Source: Candidatus Humimicrobium oleiphilum
Lineage (GTDB): Bacteria > Actinomycetota > Humimicrobiia > Humimicrobiales > Humimicrobiaceae
DNA length: 38,499 bases
Assembly: GCA_002304935.1 (NCBI GenBank)
Contig: DBPS01000025.1
Span: 26,697-65,195, forward strand
Direction: 5' to 3'
Below, piece after piece: positions 16,182 through 23,506 of the stretch. Below the pieces are notes generated by a model. The model was not told the DNA's origin and searched no databases. It was given only the letters and a program-made list of their open reading frames with translations. Each line of letters begins with the position of its first letter. The stretch's first letter is position 1. A program made the translations under genes and the position numbers.

Positions 16182-16892
16182 TCACTTATTTACATATTTT
16201 TCCAGTGCATTCTTTGCAGCAGCTTGTTCAGATATTTTTTTACTTTTTCCTGAGCCTATACCAATTATTTCGTTTTCCAGCATTGCTGCTGAATGAAATA
16301 ATTTATTATGGTCAGGTCCTTCTGCGCTTGCCAGTTTATATTTTACAAGAGGCATTCCCTTGGATTGCAGTATTTCCTGAAGATAAGTTTTATAATCAAA
16401 AATATCATGACTATATATACTTTCATCAATAAAAGGTTTGAATAATTCAAAAAACCATTTCTTTATGAAATCAATTCCTTTATCCAGGTAGATCGCACTG
16501 ATAAATGCTTCAAAACTATCTGCCAGAATCGATTCTTTTTTTCTGCCGTCGCACTGTTCTTCGTTTTCACTTAATAATACATACTCGCTCAGATTGATTT
16601 CAAGAGCATAATAAGCAAGAGTTGATTTTTTTATAAGATAGGATCTTATCTTTGCAAGCCTTCCTTCAGAAAAATGACCGAACTTTTCTACAAGATAAGT
16701 AGTTATTATAAATGATAATACTGAATCACCGAGAAACTCGAACTGTTCATTTCCCCTTGAATCTTTATTGATCTGATGGGCAAAAGACCTATGAGTAAGG
16801 CTTGTATAGTATAATTTTAAATCACCCGGGATTATTTTCAATCTGAAAAGCCAGAGCAGTATTTTTTTTGTATACAATCCTTCTTCATACAT
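16182..16892 (-). CDS. rnc: Ribonuclease III
   Basis: Double-strand-specific RNase that processes rRNA precursors and mRNAs. Catalytic domain: signature NEQFEFLGDSVLSF at 49-61, with E52 and D56; the second metal-binding pair D125/E128 is in ILADSFEAFISAIYLDKG. A dsRNA-binding domain follows (about 165-236, ending KISEQAAAKNALEKY). At 236 residues it is full length. acpP lies 10 bp upstream and smc follows after 79 bp. In many Actinomycetota mutM lies between rnc and smc; here it does not. Confidence 0.97.
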   Translation of the reverse strand: MYEEGLYTKKILLWLFRLKIIPGDLKLYYTSLTHRSFAHQINKDSRGNEQFEFLGDSVLSFIITTYLVEKFGHFSEGRLAKIRSYLIKKSTLAYYALEINLSEYVLLSENEEQCDGRKKESILADSFEAFISAIYLDKGIDFIKKWFFELFKPFIDESIYSHDIFDYKTYLQEILQSKGMPLVKYKLASAEGPDHNKLFHSAAMLENEIIGIGSGKSKKISEQAAAKNALEKYVNK

Positions 16893-16902
16893 CTTAAAAG
16901 TT

Positions 16903-17136
16903 TTACTTGGAATTTTCTTCTATATAATCTAATGCATTCTGGACTGTAATAATTTTTTCAGCTTCCGAATCGCTTATTTCAATTTGAAACTTATCTTCAA
17001 GTGACATTATCAGTTCTACAAGATCTAGTGAATCTGCACCGAGATCATCAACAAATTTGCTTTCTGGTTTGATGGTTTCAGCATCAGCGCCTAAAACATC
17101 TACTAGGATCTCTTTTACTTTTTCGAAATTTTCCAT
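16903..17136 (-). CDS. acpP: Acyl carrier protein
   Basis: Carries fatty-acid intermediates on a 4'-phosphopantetheine attached to Ser in the motif DDLGADSLDLVELI (residues 29-42). The 77-residue, strongly acidic, four-helix protein has the standard size. ATG 17136 follows GGAGG closely. It lies between plsX and rnc, a common order, so phospholipid and fatty-acid synthesis genes are clustered here. Confidence 0.98.
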   Translation of the reverse strand: MENFEKVKEILVDVLGADAETIKPESKFVDDLGADSLDLVELIMSLEDKFQIEISDSEAEKIITVQNALDYIEENSK

Positions 17137-17162
17137 TTTTCCTCCATGATAAATACCGGTTT

Positions 17163-18170
17163 TTAATTATTAATTGATTCGGCAATTTTAGCAACTATAG
17201 AATAATTCTGGCCCTGGATTGCAGCTTTTACAGCATTCTTTATTGCTTTGGCTTTTGAGCTCCCGTGGGCAATGATAACAATTCCATTCACCCCTATAAG
17301 GAATGAGCCGCCATATTCTTCATAGTCAAATTTTCTTTTCATTTTCATAAATGAATTCTTAAGAAATATTGCACTTAATTTAGACGCAAAATTTGCTTTT
17401 AAGATTCCTTTTATTTCGCTGAAAAATAAATTAGCTATTCCTTCAATGGATTTTAATAATATATTGCCGGTAAACCCGTCGCAGACTACTACATCACAGG
17501 CTCCGTCAAAAATATCTCTTCCTTCAACATTTCCAATAAAATTTATATCCCTTACTTCTTTTAAAAGCTGATGAGACTGTATGGCAAGTTCGTTTCCTTT
17601 CTCCTCTTCGCTCCCGACATTTGCCAGTCCTATCTTGGGATTTTCTGTTCCAAGTATGCTCTCTGCAAAAATCTTTCCCATCTTTGCAAATTGTGCCAGA
17701 TACTGAGGTTTGCAGTCAGCATTGGCTCCTGAATCAATTAATACTATTTTCTTTTCAGAAAGAGGTATGACTACAGCAATTGCCGGTCTCAATACTCCCT
17801 GAATTCTTTTAATATTAATTAGCGAAGAAGCCATGACAGCACCGGTATTGCCTGCTGAGACAAATGCACTGTTCTGATTTTCTGCAGTAATTCTTGTTCC
17901 GATAAATATGGAGCTATCTTTTTTTTGCTTTATGACTTCACCGGGATGGTCATTCATTAAAACTTCCTGTCTGCAGTTAACTATCTCAAAAAGCGAAGGA
18001 TCGACCTGAATTTCTTTTAAAGATTTTTCAATTTTTTCCTTTATGCCGGTAAGAATAATATGGCAGTCATAAAGTTTTGCAGCTTCACTTGCTCCTTTTA
18101 ATATTTCACCAGGTGCAAAATCTCCTCCCATTGCATCCAGAACGACTATATTTTTTACTTTATCATCCAT
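17163..18170 (-). CDS. plsX: Phosphate acyltransferase PlsX
   Basis: Converts acyl-ACP to acyl-phosphate, the donor for PlsY in phosphatidic acid synthesis. The N-terminal VVLDAMGGDFAPGEILKGA, then SAGNTGAVMASSL, LIDSGANADCKPQYLAQFA, GNVEGRDIFDGACDVVVCDGF-type core and FTGNILLKSIEG identify the family; 335 residues is normal. It follows the DRTGG protein by 17 bp and precedes acpP. The fatty-acid kinase FakA, also in this window, would supply the same acyl-phosphate from exogenous fatty acids. Confidence 0.97.
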   Translation of the reverse strand: MDDKVKNIVVLDAMGGDFAPGEILKGASEAAKLYDCHIILTGIKEKIEKSLKEIQVDPSLFEIVNCRQEVLMNDHPGEVIKQKKDSSIFIGTRITAENQNSAFVSAGNTGAVMASSLINIKRIQGVLRPAIAVVIPLSEKKIVLIDSGANADCKPQYLAQFAKMGKIFAESILGTENPKIGLANVGSEEEKGNELAIQSHQLLKEVRDINFIGNVEGRDIFDGACDVVVCDGFTGNILLKSIEGIANLFFSEIKGILKANFASKLSAIFLKNSFMKMKRKFDYEEYGGSFLIGVNGIVIIAHGSSKAKAIKNAVKAAIQGQNYSIVAKIAESINN

Positions 18171-18187
18171 AACGAAAAAAGATATAA

Positions 18188-19246
18188 TTACTTTAGTGCG
18201 ATTAATTTATCGACATTAATATTATTTTTTACTATATCTATCATCTTGTCAATTTTGGTAAATTCATGAAATCGTACTTTTCCCAATATTTCATTAATTT
18301 TTTCAGTAGTCTTCAAAGTATCAAAAGTTACAAGGATAATAGGTATGTTTAATTCTTCTGCCCTGTTAAGAACCACTGAAGAAGGTGAAAAATTACCAGT
18401 AAGTATCAGACATTTTGTATCTGTTTCAAGTGCAGCCAGCTGAATATCAGGTCTGTCTCCCCCTGTTATTACCGCTTTGTCAGCCTGCTGTCTGAAAAAT
18501 GAAATTGCCTGCTCCTCACTCATTGCACCGATCATGAAAGAAGAAATAAGTGTATCTGTCTTATCTTTTGCAGATAATATCTTCCCTTCAAGAAATTCAG
18601 CAAGTTCTTTTATCGTTACTGAAAGCAAGGTTTTATCAGAAAGAATCGTCCCAAAAACTTCAATTGAATTTTTCCTGAAAAAAGGAACAAGTATATTGTC
18701 AAGATAATCTGACTGATTTGAAGGAACCCAGTTAATTATCAAACCTCCAAAACTATCTTCCAAAAAATCCTTTGCAAGCAGGACATAGTCAGCAATATCA
18801 GGAGAATAACGCAGTATAAGTATTGCCTTAGCTTTTAATTTTGTACATATTTCCTTGGCTGAAACTCCCAAAAAACTTCCATGTTCAATACTCTTTGCGC
18901 CCTCCATTAATACAATGTTCTTGTCTTTCTTTATCTTCAGATAAGACTTTTCAATTATATTAAGGAATTCTTTTGAAAAATCAGCATTTTTCAGACCTTC
19001 CCTGTAATAATTCTGGGTAAGCACTATTGGAGAAATATCATCCAGCTCATCATTTAATTTCAGAACTTCTTTGACATATTGGGAATCTTCATCAATAGTC
19101 TGGCCCTGAAATCTGGCTGGCAAAGTCCCCAGAGGTTTCATATAGCCTACTTTTAAACCTTTATCTGAAAGTATCTTGCCTAAAGCAATGCAAAACGAGC
19201 TTTTTCCTGAGTAAGCTTCATTCGAGACAAAATACAGGGGAATCAT
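18188..19246 (-). CDS. Phosphotransacetylase-like P-loop/DRTGG regulatory protein
   Basis: Resembles the N-terminal regulatory half of long phosphotransacetylases, without the catalytic PTA domain. Residues 1-200 form a BioD-like P-loop fold (SNEAYSGKSSFCIALGKIL with the phosphate-binding loop, VGYMKPLGT, then IVLMEGAKSIEHGS). Residues about 215-325 form a DRTGG domain (FMIGAMSEEQAISFFRQQAD, ITGGDRPDIQLAALE, then LTGNFSPSSVVLNRAEELNI). 352 residues. ATG at 19246 after GGAGGGA. It lies 27 bp downstream of the acetate-CoA ligase, so a role as sensor or regulator of that enzyme is a fair inference. Molecular function is unproven for such stand-alone proteins. Confidence 0.85.
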   Translation of the reverse strand: MIPLYFVSNEAYSGKSSFCIALGKILSDKGLKVGYMKPLGTLPARFQGQTIDEDSQYVKEVLKLNDELDDISPIVLTQNYYREGLKNADFSKEFLNIIEKSYLKIKKDKNIVLMEGAKSIEHGSFLGVSAKEICTKLKAKAILILRYSPDIADYVLLAKDFLEDSFGGLIINWVPSNQSDYLDNILVPFFRKNSIEVFGTILSDKTLLSVTIKELAEFLEGKILSAKDKTDTLISSFMIGAMSEEQAISFFRQQADKAVITGGDRPDIQLAALETDTKCLILTGNFSPSSVVLNRAEELNIPIILVTFDTLKTTEKINEILGKVRFHEFTKIDKMIDIVKNNINVDKLIALK

Positions 19247-19273
19247 AATTCCCTCCTTTTATTCATTTTTATT

Positions 19274-21376
19274 TTACTCGGATATTCTTATTCTTACATC
19301 TCCTGCTATAGAACCAAGACCCTGTGATTTTACAAATAACGGATTTATGTCCATTTCCATTATTTCAGGAAAATCTGTAACCAGCTGGGATATTTTCAGA
19401 AGAATTTCTATAATGCTATCAATATCAGAAGGCTTTTCCCCTCTTGCTCCTTTAAGAAGCTTGATAGTTTTGATTTCATCTATCATCTCAGAAGCATCAC
19501 TTTTTGTAATAGGAGCGATTCTGAATGAAACATCTTTTAATACTTCCACATAGATTCCACCAAGTCCGAACATAATCATCGGACCGAACTGGGGATCTTT
19601 GTTTATTCCTATAATGGTTTCCTTTTTATCCATTATCATTTCCTGAACGGATATTCCTTTTATTCTTGCATCAGGTTTCTTAGCTTTTACACTTTTCATA
19701 ATCGAGTTAAAGCCTTCTTCAAGTTCAGTATCGTTTTTGATGCCCACTTTTATTCCGCCCACATCAGTTTTATGCAGTATATCTGGAGAGTCTATCTTGA
19801 GTACAACCGGATAACCCACTTTTGAAGTAAATTTCTTTGCTTCTGAAATGTCTTTGGCAGTTATAGCCTGAGGTATTCTTATTTTATATGCCTCAAGTAT
19901 TTTTCTTGCTTCAGTTTCACCCAGTTCAAATCTTTTTTCTTTTCGGCATTCTTCAAAAACTTTCTTTACTGCTTTATTGTCTACATCAAATTTTTTAATT
20001 TTCTCAACTTTCTTATCGATCCAGTCTGCATAATTCATCATTATTTTCAATGTAGCGACAGCTCCCTCAGGAATGTCATAGCAAGGTATCCTGTTATGCA
20101 TCAGAAAATCAACACCTGATTTTACGCCATTTCCACCCATGAAACATGCAATAACAGGTATCTTCCTCTTTGAGTTCTGAATACCGTCAACAATAGCTTT
20201 TGCAGTTTCATCTATCTGTGTCATTGACTGAGGTGTTAACAAAACGATTATCGCGTCAACATTTTTATCCTCAATCACAGTCTCCAGTGTTTTCTCATAT
20301 CTGTCTGCAAGAGCATCTCCAAGAACATCTATCGGATTATGAAAGTTTGCTGCTGCCGGCAAGAATTCTCTTAATTTTTCTACTGTCTTTGCATCAAGTG
20401 CGGTCAGGTTTATATTGTTTTCTTCACAGGCATCTGTAGCCATTATTCCGGGACCGCCGGCATTTGTTATTATTACTACATTTTTGCCCTTTGGAAGAGG
20501 CTGATATGCAAAAGCTGTTGAGTAATCAAAAAGATTCCTTATTGTTCTTGCCCTCATTATACCTGCCTGTTTTAATGCGCAATCATAAGCTTTGGTAGAA
20601 CCAGCAAGTGAGCCTGTATGTGAAGATACAGCTTTGGCACCTGCAGCAGTATTTCCGGATTTTATAGCAACTATAGGTTTTTTCTTGGTTACTTTTGATG
20701 CCATGTCTATAAACTGTCTGCCATCATTTATTCCTTCTATGTAAGCACTTATGACTTTACAGCTTGGATCTTCAGCCCAGAATTCAAAAAGATCTTTTTC
20801 AGCGATATCGCATTTATTTCCAACTGAAACATATTTCGACATTGGTATTTTCTGGGTAGTTGCCCAGTCAAGTATCGCTGTTATCAAAGCACCGGACTGA
20901 GACATAAACGCTATTTCCCCATCAGTTGGTTCGCCAAGAGCAAAAGTTGCATTAAGCCTGCTGGAATAATTAATCATTCCCAGGACATTAGGTCCCAAAA
21001 TTCTTATTCCATATTCTTTTGCTTTTTTAACCAATTCTTTTTCAAGTTCCGCTCCTTCACGTCCCGTCTCTTTAAAACCGGCAGAAATAACGATGGCACC
21101 CTTAACATTTTTTTTGCTGCACTCTTCAATAGTTGCAATTATGTATTTGCTTGGTATGACTATTACAACAAGATCGACATCGGTAGGAACATCTAAAAGA
21201 GATTTATAACATTTCAGACCCAGTATTGAATCAGCTTTTGGATTAATCGGATAGACTTTACCCTTAAACCCGAAATTTATTATATTTGCAAGAATGGTAT
21301 GACCTACTTTTTCTCTTTCTCTTGCTGCTCCAATGACTGCAACAGAATCAGGATTAAAAAATTTTTCAAGACTCAC
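19274..21376 (-). CDS. ADP-forming acetate-CoA ligase, fused alpha and beta subunits
   Basis: Reversibly makes acetate and ATP from acetyl-CoA, ADP and Pi, giving substrate-level phosphorylation in anaerobes. Domains: CoA-binding Rossmann (about 8-130, AVIGAAREREKVGH), succinyl-CoA-ligase-like domains (about 145-460) with phospho-acceptor H253 in SSHTGSLAGS and the loop ITNAGGPGIMATD, then an ATP-grasp domain (about 480-700, EAYKIRIPQ, FGLGGIYVEVLKDVSFR). At 700 residues alpha and beta are fused. No acetyltransferase domain is added, so it is not the Pat type. GTG start at 21376 with GGAGG 7 nt upstream. Related ligases act on other acids, so acetate is the default guess. Next gene is the DRTGG protein. 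Confidence 0.9.
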   Translation of the reverse strand: MSLEKFFNPDSVAVIGAAREREKVGHTILANIINFGFKGKVYPINPKADSILGLKCYKSLLDVPTDVDLVVIVIPSKYIIATIEECSKKNVKGAIVISAGFKETGREGAELEKELVKKAKEYGIRILGPNVLGMINYSSRLNATFALGEPTDGEIAFMSQSGALITAILDWATTQKIPMSKYVSVGNKCDIAEKDLFEFWAEDPSCKVISAYIEGINDGRQFIDMASKVTKKKPIVAIKSGNTAAGAKAVSSHTGSLAGSTKAYDCALKQAGIMRARTIRNLFDYSTAFAYQPLPKGKNVVIITNAGGPGIMATDACEENNINLTALDAKTVEKLREFLPAAANFHNPIDVLGDALADRYEKTLETVIEDKNVDAIIVLLTPQSMTQIDETAKAIVDGIQNSKRKIPVIACFMGGNGVKSGVDFLMHNRIPCYDIPEGAVATLKIMMNYADWIDKKVEKIKKFDVDNKAVKKVFEECRKEKRFELGETEARKILEAYKIRIPQAITAKDISEAKKFTSKVGYPVVLKIDSPDILHKTDVGGIKVGIKNDTELEEGFNSIMKSVKAKKPDARIKGISVQEMIMDKKETIIGINKDPQFGPMIMFGLGGIYVEVLKDVSFRIAPITKSDASEMIDEIKTIKLLKGARGEKPSDIDSIIEILLKISQLVTDFPEIMEMDINPLFVKSQGLGSIAGDVRIRISE

Positions 21377-21444
21377 TAGAATTCCTCCATCTATACTTTT
21401 AAATTATTTTAAATACTTTATTATTTAAAAATTATAAAATTAAA

Positions 21445-21663
21445 TTAAGAAGCTTTTGTGTCTGCTTTGGCTGGTTTTTTTTCTTTTTCATCAGATTTAA
21501 GAATCTTTACATTATCATAGTAACCACAGCTCAGACAAACTCTGTGCGCTATTTTCTTGGAATGACAACGCGGACATTCAACAACATTAACCGCAGTCAG
21601 TTTATCATGTGTTCTTCTTTTATCTCTTTTTGATTTTGATGTATTTCCCTTTGGAACTGCCAA
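21445..21663 (-). CDS. rpmF: 50S ribosomal protein L32
   Basis: Small L32 protein with a zinc ribbon: CPRCHSKKIAHRVCLSCGYY holds C..C and C..C pairs at about residues 30-46. The N-terminus AVPKGNTSKSKRDKRRTHDK is the family's basic tail. 72 residues. Start is TTG 21663 with AGAGGA upstream. It has its own strong promoter. plsX, which usually follows rpmF at once, is here two genes away, because the acetate-CoA ligase and DRTGG genes lie between. Confidence 0.97.
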   Translation of the reverse strand: MAVPKGNTSKSKRDKRRTHDKLTAVNVVECPRCHSKKIAHRVCLSCGYYDNVKILKSDEKEKKPAKADTKAS

Positions 21664-21713
21664 TTAAATCATCCTCTCGTATATTAAAAATTATTACATT
21701 AAACAAGCAAAAA

Positions 21714-21741
21714 AATATACCACAAATCTGATATTATGCAA
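21714..21741 (-). promoter_or_regulatory. Promoter of rpmF, extended -10 type
   Basis: TATATT (21714-21719) is preceded by TGG (TGn extended -10); TTGCAT (21736-21741) lies 16 nt upstream. The start is predicted near 21707, about 44 nt before the rpmF TTG. It may drive rpmF and the ligase/DRTGG/plsX/acpP genes beyond it. Confidence 0.6.
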
Positions 21742-21787
21742 CAAATTAAATATCTTGCAATATATTTGAATCAATATGCCGGTAAAA

Positions 21788-22252
21788 TCACTCCCGGTTC
21801 TCTGTGTTAAGCCCGGATTTAAATTGCTCCCTTCCTTTCTCGATAGCTGACAGGATTTTATGAAGAGCTGCTTCAAGGCTTGCAAGTTTTTCATCGGCAT
21901 AATCTTCTGCTTCAAGCCTTATAGTCCTTGATCTTGCTTCTGCAACTGCAAGCATGTCTTCTGACTTTCTTGTGGCATTTTTTAAGACTTCAGTTTCATT
22001 GACAAGCATATCCGCTCTTTCCCTTGCCTCCCTGATTATTCTCTCTGATTGTCGCTTGGACTCTTCTATCATTCCTTCTCTTTCTTTTACTATCCATCTT
22101 GCCTGTCTGAATTCCTCAGGAAGGACATTTCTCAGCTCATCAAGCATCTCATAAATATCATTTTCATTTACAATAATATTTGATGTAAAGGGCATCCTTT
22201 TACTTTTATCCAGAAATTCTTCGATCTTTTCAATTATTTCTAAAGCATCCAT
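21788..22252 (-). CDS. DivIVA/SepIVA-like coiled-coil protein
   Basis: 154-residue, charged, helical protein with a DivIVA-like coiled coil. The opening MDALEIIEKIEEFLDKSKRM, then NENDIYEMLDELRNVLPEE, is followed by a long heptad-rich helix (about 50-145) with the Ala/Arg/Glu pattern REARERADMLVNETE. No membrane segment. In mycobacteria the DivIVA-like SepIVA, a septation/cell-envelope factor, lies in a comparable coaD/rnc neighbourhood, and this looks like a short relative; orthology is inferred. ATG at 22252. The YceD/DUF177 gene that often lies between this gene and rpmF is absent. Confidence 0.82.
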   Translation of the reverse strand: MDALEIIEKIEEFLDKSKRMPFTSNIIVNENDIYEMLDELRNVLPEEFRQARWIVKEREGMIEESKRQSERIIREARERADMLVNETEVLKNATRKSEDMLAVAEARSRTIRLEAEDYADEKLASLEAALHKILSAIEKGREQFKSGLNTENRE

Positions 22253-22313
22253 ATTCTACTCCGGGTAATAAATTAATATTTTCTTAAATTTATTTTTACA
22301 AATAATTCTATTA

Positions 22314-22358
22314 AATCTGTTTAATAAAATTAAATATAAAATAATATTAAAACAGATT
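22314..22358. repeat. Inverted repeat upstream of the DivIVA-like gene
   Basis: Arms AATCTGTTT (22314-22322) and AAACAGATT (22350-22358) match perfectly over 9 bp, and the match extends inward to about 13 bp with one bulge. The 27-nt spacer is AT-only. It lies between the coaD terminator and the next gene, so it may be an operator or an mRNA leader stem-loop. A weak TTGTAA-17-TATTAA promoter-like pair lies downstream of it. Confidence 0.5.
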
Positions 22359-22361
22359 ATT

Positions 22362-22396
22362 AAAAAAAATACATGCTATTAATGCAATATGCATGT
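22362..22396 (-). terminator. Intrinsic terminator after coaD
   Basis: On the minus strand ACATGC (22391-22396) pairs with GCATGT (22371-22376); the loop adds a TATT/AATA stem with one bulged A. Eight U follow (22362-22369). This cleanly ends the fakA-rsmD-coaD transcript. Confidence 0.8.
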
Positions 22397-22402
22397 TTAA
22401 AA

Positions 22403-22897
22403 TCAGTCAAAATAATTATTTTTAAAACTACTCACTATTTCTTCCTCAATCTCTTTGGGGACAAGATCTCTGATGCAGCCATTAAGACTTGCGACTTCCT
22501 TGACGGCACTCGAACTCAGGTAGGCATATTTTGGATTGGAAACTATAAAAAAAGTTTCAATATCAGGGGCAAGCTTTTTATTCATCTGTGCCATTTGAAA
22601 TTCATATTCAAAATCAGTGATAGCTCTCAGGCCTTTGATTATTACATTTGCTTTTTTCTCTTTTGCAATATCTATCAGCAGACCGTCATAAGACATTATC
22701 TCTACATTTTTTAACCCTTTTAGAGATTTATCAATAAAATCCATTCTTCTTTTCAATGAATAAAGTGGTGTTTTTTTAGGATTATTCGATACCAGAACTA
22801 TTACCTTGTCAAAAATCTGAGAGCATCTGCGAATTATATCTCTGTGACCTTCAGTCATCGGGTCGTAAGTTCCCGGACATAAAGAAATTTTCTTCAT
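22403..22897 (-). CDS. coaD: Phosphopantetheine adenylyltransferase
   Basis: Fourth step of CoA synthesis (pantetheine phosphate plus ATP to dephospho-CoA). The nucleotidyltransferase motif is CPGTYDPMTEGHRDIIRR, with the T.GH box; the second motif is YAYLSSSAVKEVASL; KGLRAITDFEYEFQMAQMN gives the pantetheine pocket. 164 residues is standard. The ATG is 10 bp after rsmD, the classical rsmD-coaD pair, and an intrinsic terminator follows. coaBC, the preceding two steps, is elsewhere in this window. Confidence 0.98.
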   Translation of the reverse strand: MKKISLCPGTYDPMTEGHRDIIRRCSQIFDKVIVLVSNNPKKTPLYSLKRRMDFIDKSLKGLKNVEIMSYDGLLIDIAKEKKANVIIKGLRAITDFEYEFQMAQMNKKLAPDIETFFIVSNPKYAYLSSSAVKEVASLNGCIRDLVPKEIEEEIVSSFKNNYFD

Positions 22898-22907
22898 AAT
22901 TGACTTT

Positions 22908-23462
22908 TTATTTCAATGATAAATAAATAACCTTCTTTTCCCCAAAAGAAGATACCTTGTCGATGTTAAAAAACTCAATTTCTTTTTCAACATCTCTTTT
23001 AAAAAAGAATTCATAAATTATAACACTATTTTTATCAATTATCCTGCCATTATACAATAGATTAAAGACTGAAATCATATACTCTTTATCAATTTTAAAT
23101 GGAGGATCCAGAAAGACTATGTCAAAAAAATCTTCATTAAAAGAAGACAAAAATTCTGCTGCTCCCTGTTGTCTTATAACTGGTTCTTCATCTATGTCTT
23201 TTATCAGTGAAAGATTTTCCTTGAGAAGCCTTATGGAATCAGCTGATTTATCTATAAAGCAAACTGTTTTTGCACCACGGCTTAAAGCCTCTATCCCCAG
23301 CGAACCACTGCCTGCAAACAGGTCCAGAACCCTGCTGTTATATATGTAGGAACCAAGAACATTGAAAATGCTTTCTTTGACTCTGTCCAAAGTAGGCCTG
23401 ATGGAAAGACCAGGCGGGCTTTTTAATTTTCTTCCCTTAAATTTACCTGAAATGATTCTTAT
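22908..23462 (-). CDS. rsmD: 16S rRNA (guanine966-N2)-methyltransferase RsmD
   Basis: Methylates G966 of 16S rRNA with SAM. Motifs: SAM-binding VLDLFAGSGSLGIEALSRGA and catalytic DIVFLDPPF. The family N-terminus RIISGKFKGRKLKSPPG followed by RPTLDRVKESIFNVLG is fully encoded, but its only usable start is ATA at 23460-23462 (184 residues), 4 nt after GGTGATC. An in-frame TGA (23469-23471) sits three codons upstream, and an ATG lies two codons before that TGA. The nearest ordinary start, TTG at 23390, would cut away 24 conserved residues. recG, often between fakA and rsmD, is absent. Family is certain; the start is a real question. Confidence 0.93.
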   Translation of the reverse strand: MRIISGKFKGRKLKSPPGLSIRPTLDRVKESIFNVLGSYIYNSRVLDLFAGSGSLGIEALSRGAKTVCFIDKSADSIRLLKENLSLIKDIDEEPVIRQQGAAEFLSSFNEDFFDIVFLDPPFKIDKEYMISVFNLLYNGRIIDKNSVIIYEFFFKRDVEKEIEFFNIDKVSSFGEKKVIYLSLK

Positions 23463-23466
23463 TTGA

Positions 23467-23473
23467 GATCACC
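23467..23473 (-). promoter_or_regulatory. Shine-Dalgarno GGTGATC before the AUA start of rsmD
   Basis: The minus strand reads GGTGATC-TCAA-ATA-AGA. GGUGAUC is a 7-nt match to the complement of the usual 16S 3' end (GAUCACC). GGTG ends 7 nt before ATA, exactly as at uppS. Confidence 0.5.
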
Positions 23474-23506
23474 ACATTTCTATTCTTTTTAAAAAAGACA
23501 GTAAGT

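Noticed and set aside
23469..23471. TGA in the rsmD frame as recoded Trp, Gly or selenocysteine
   Set aside because: ftsY and pyrD end with TGA, TGG is used for Trp, and no other conserved gene in the window has an internal TGA. AUA initiation downstream is simpler.
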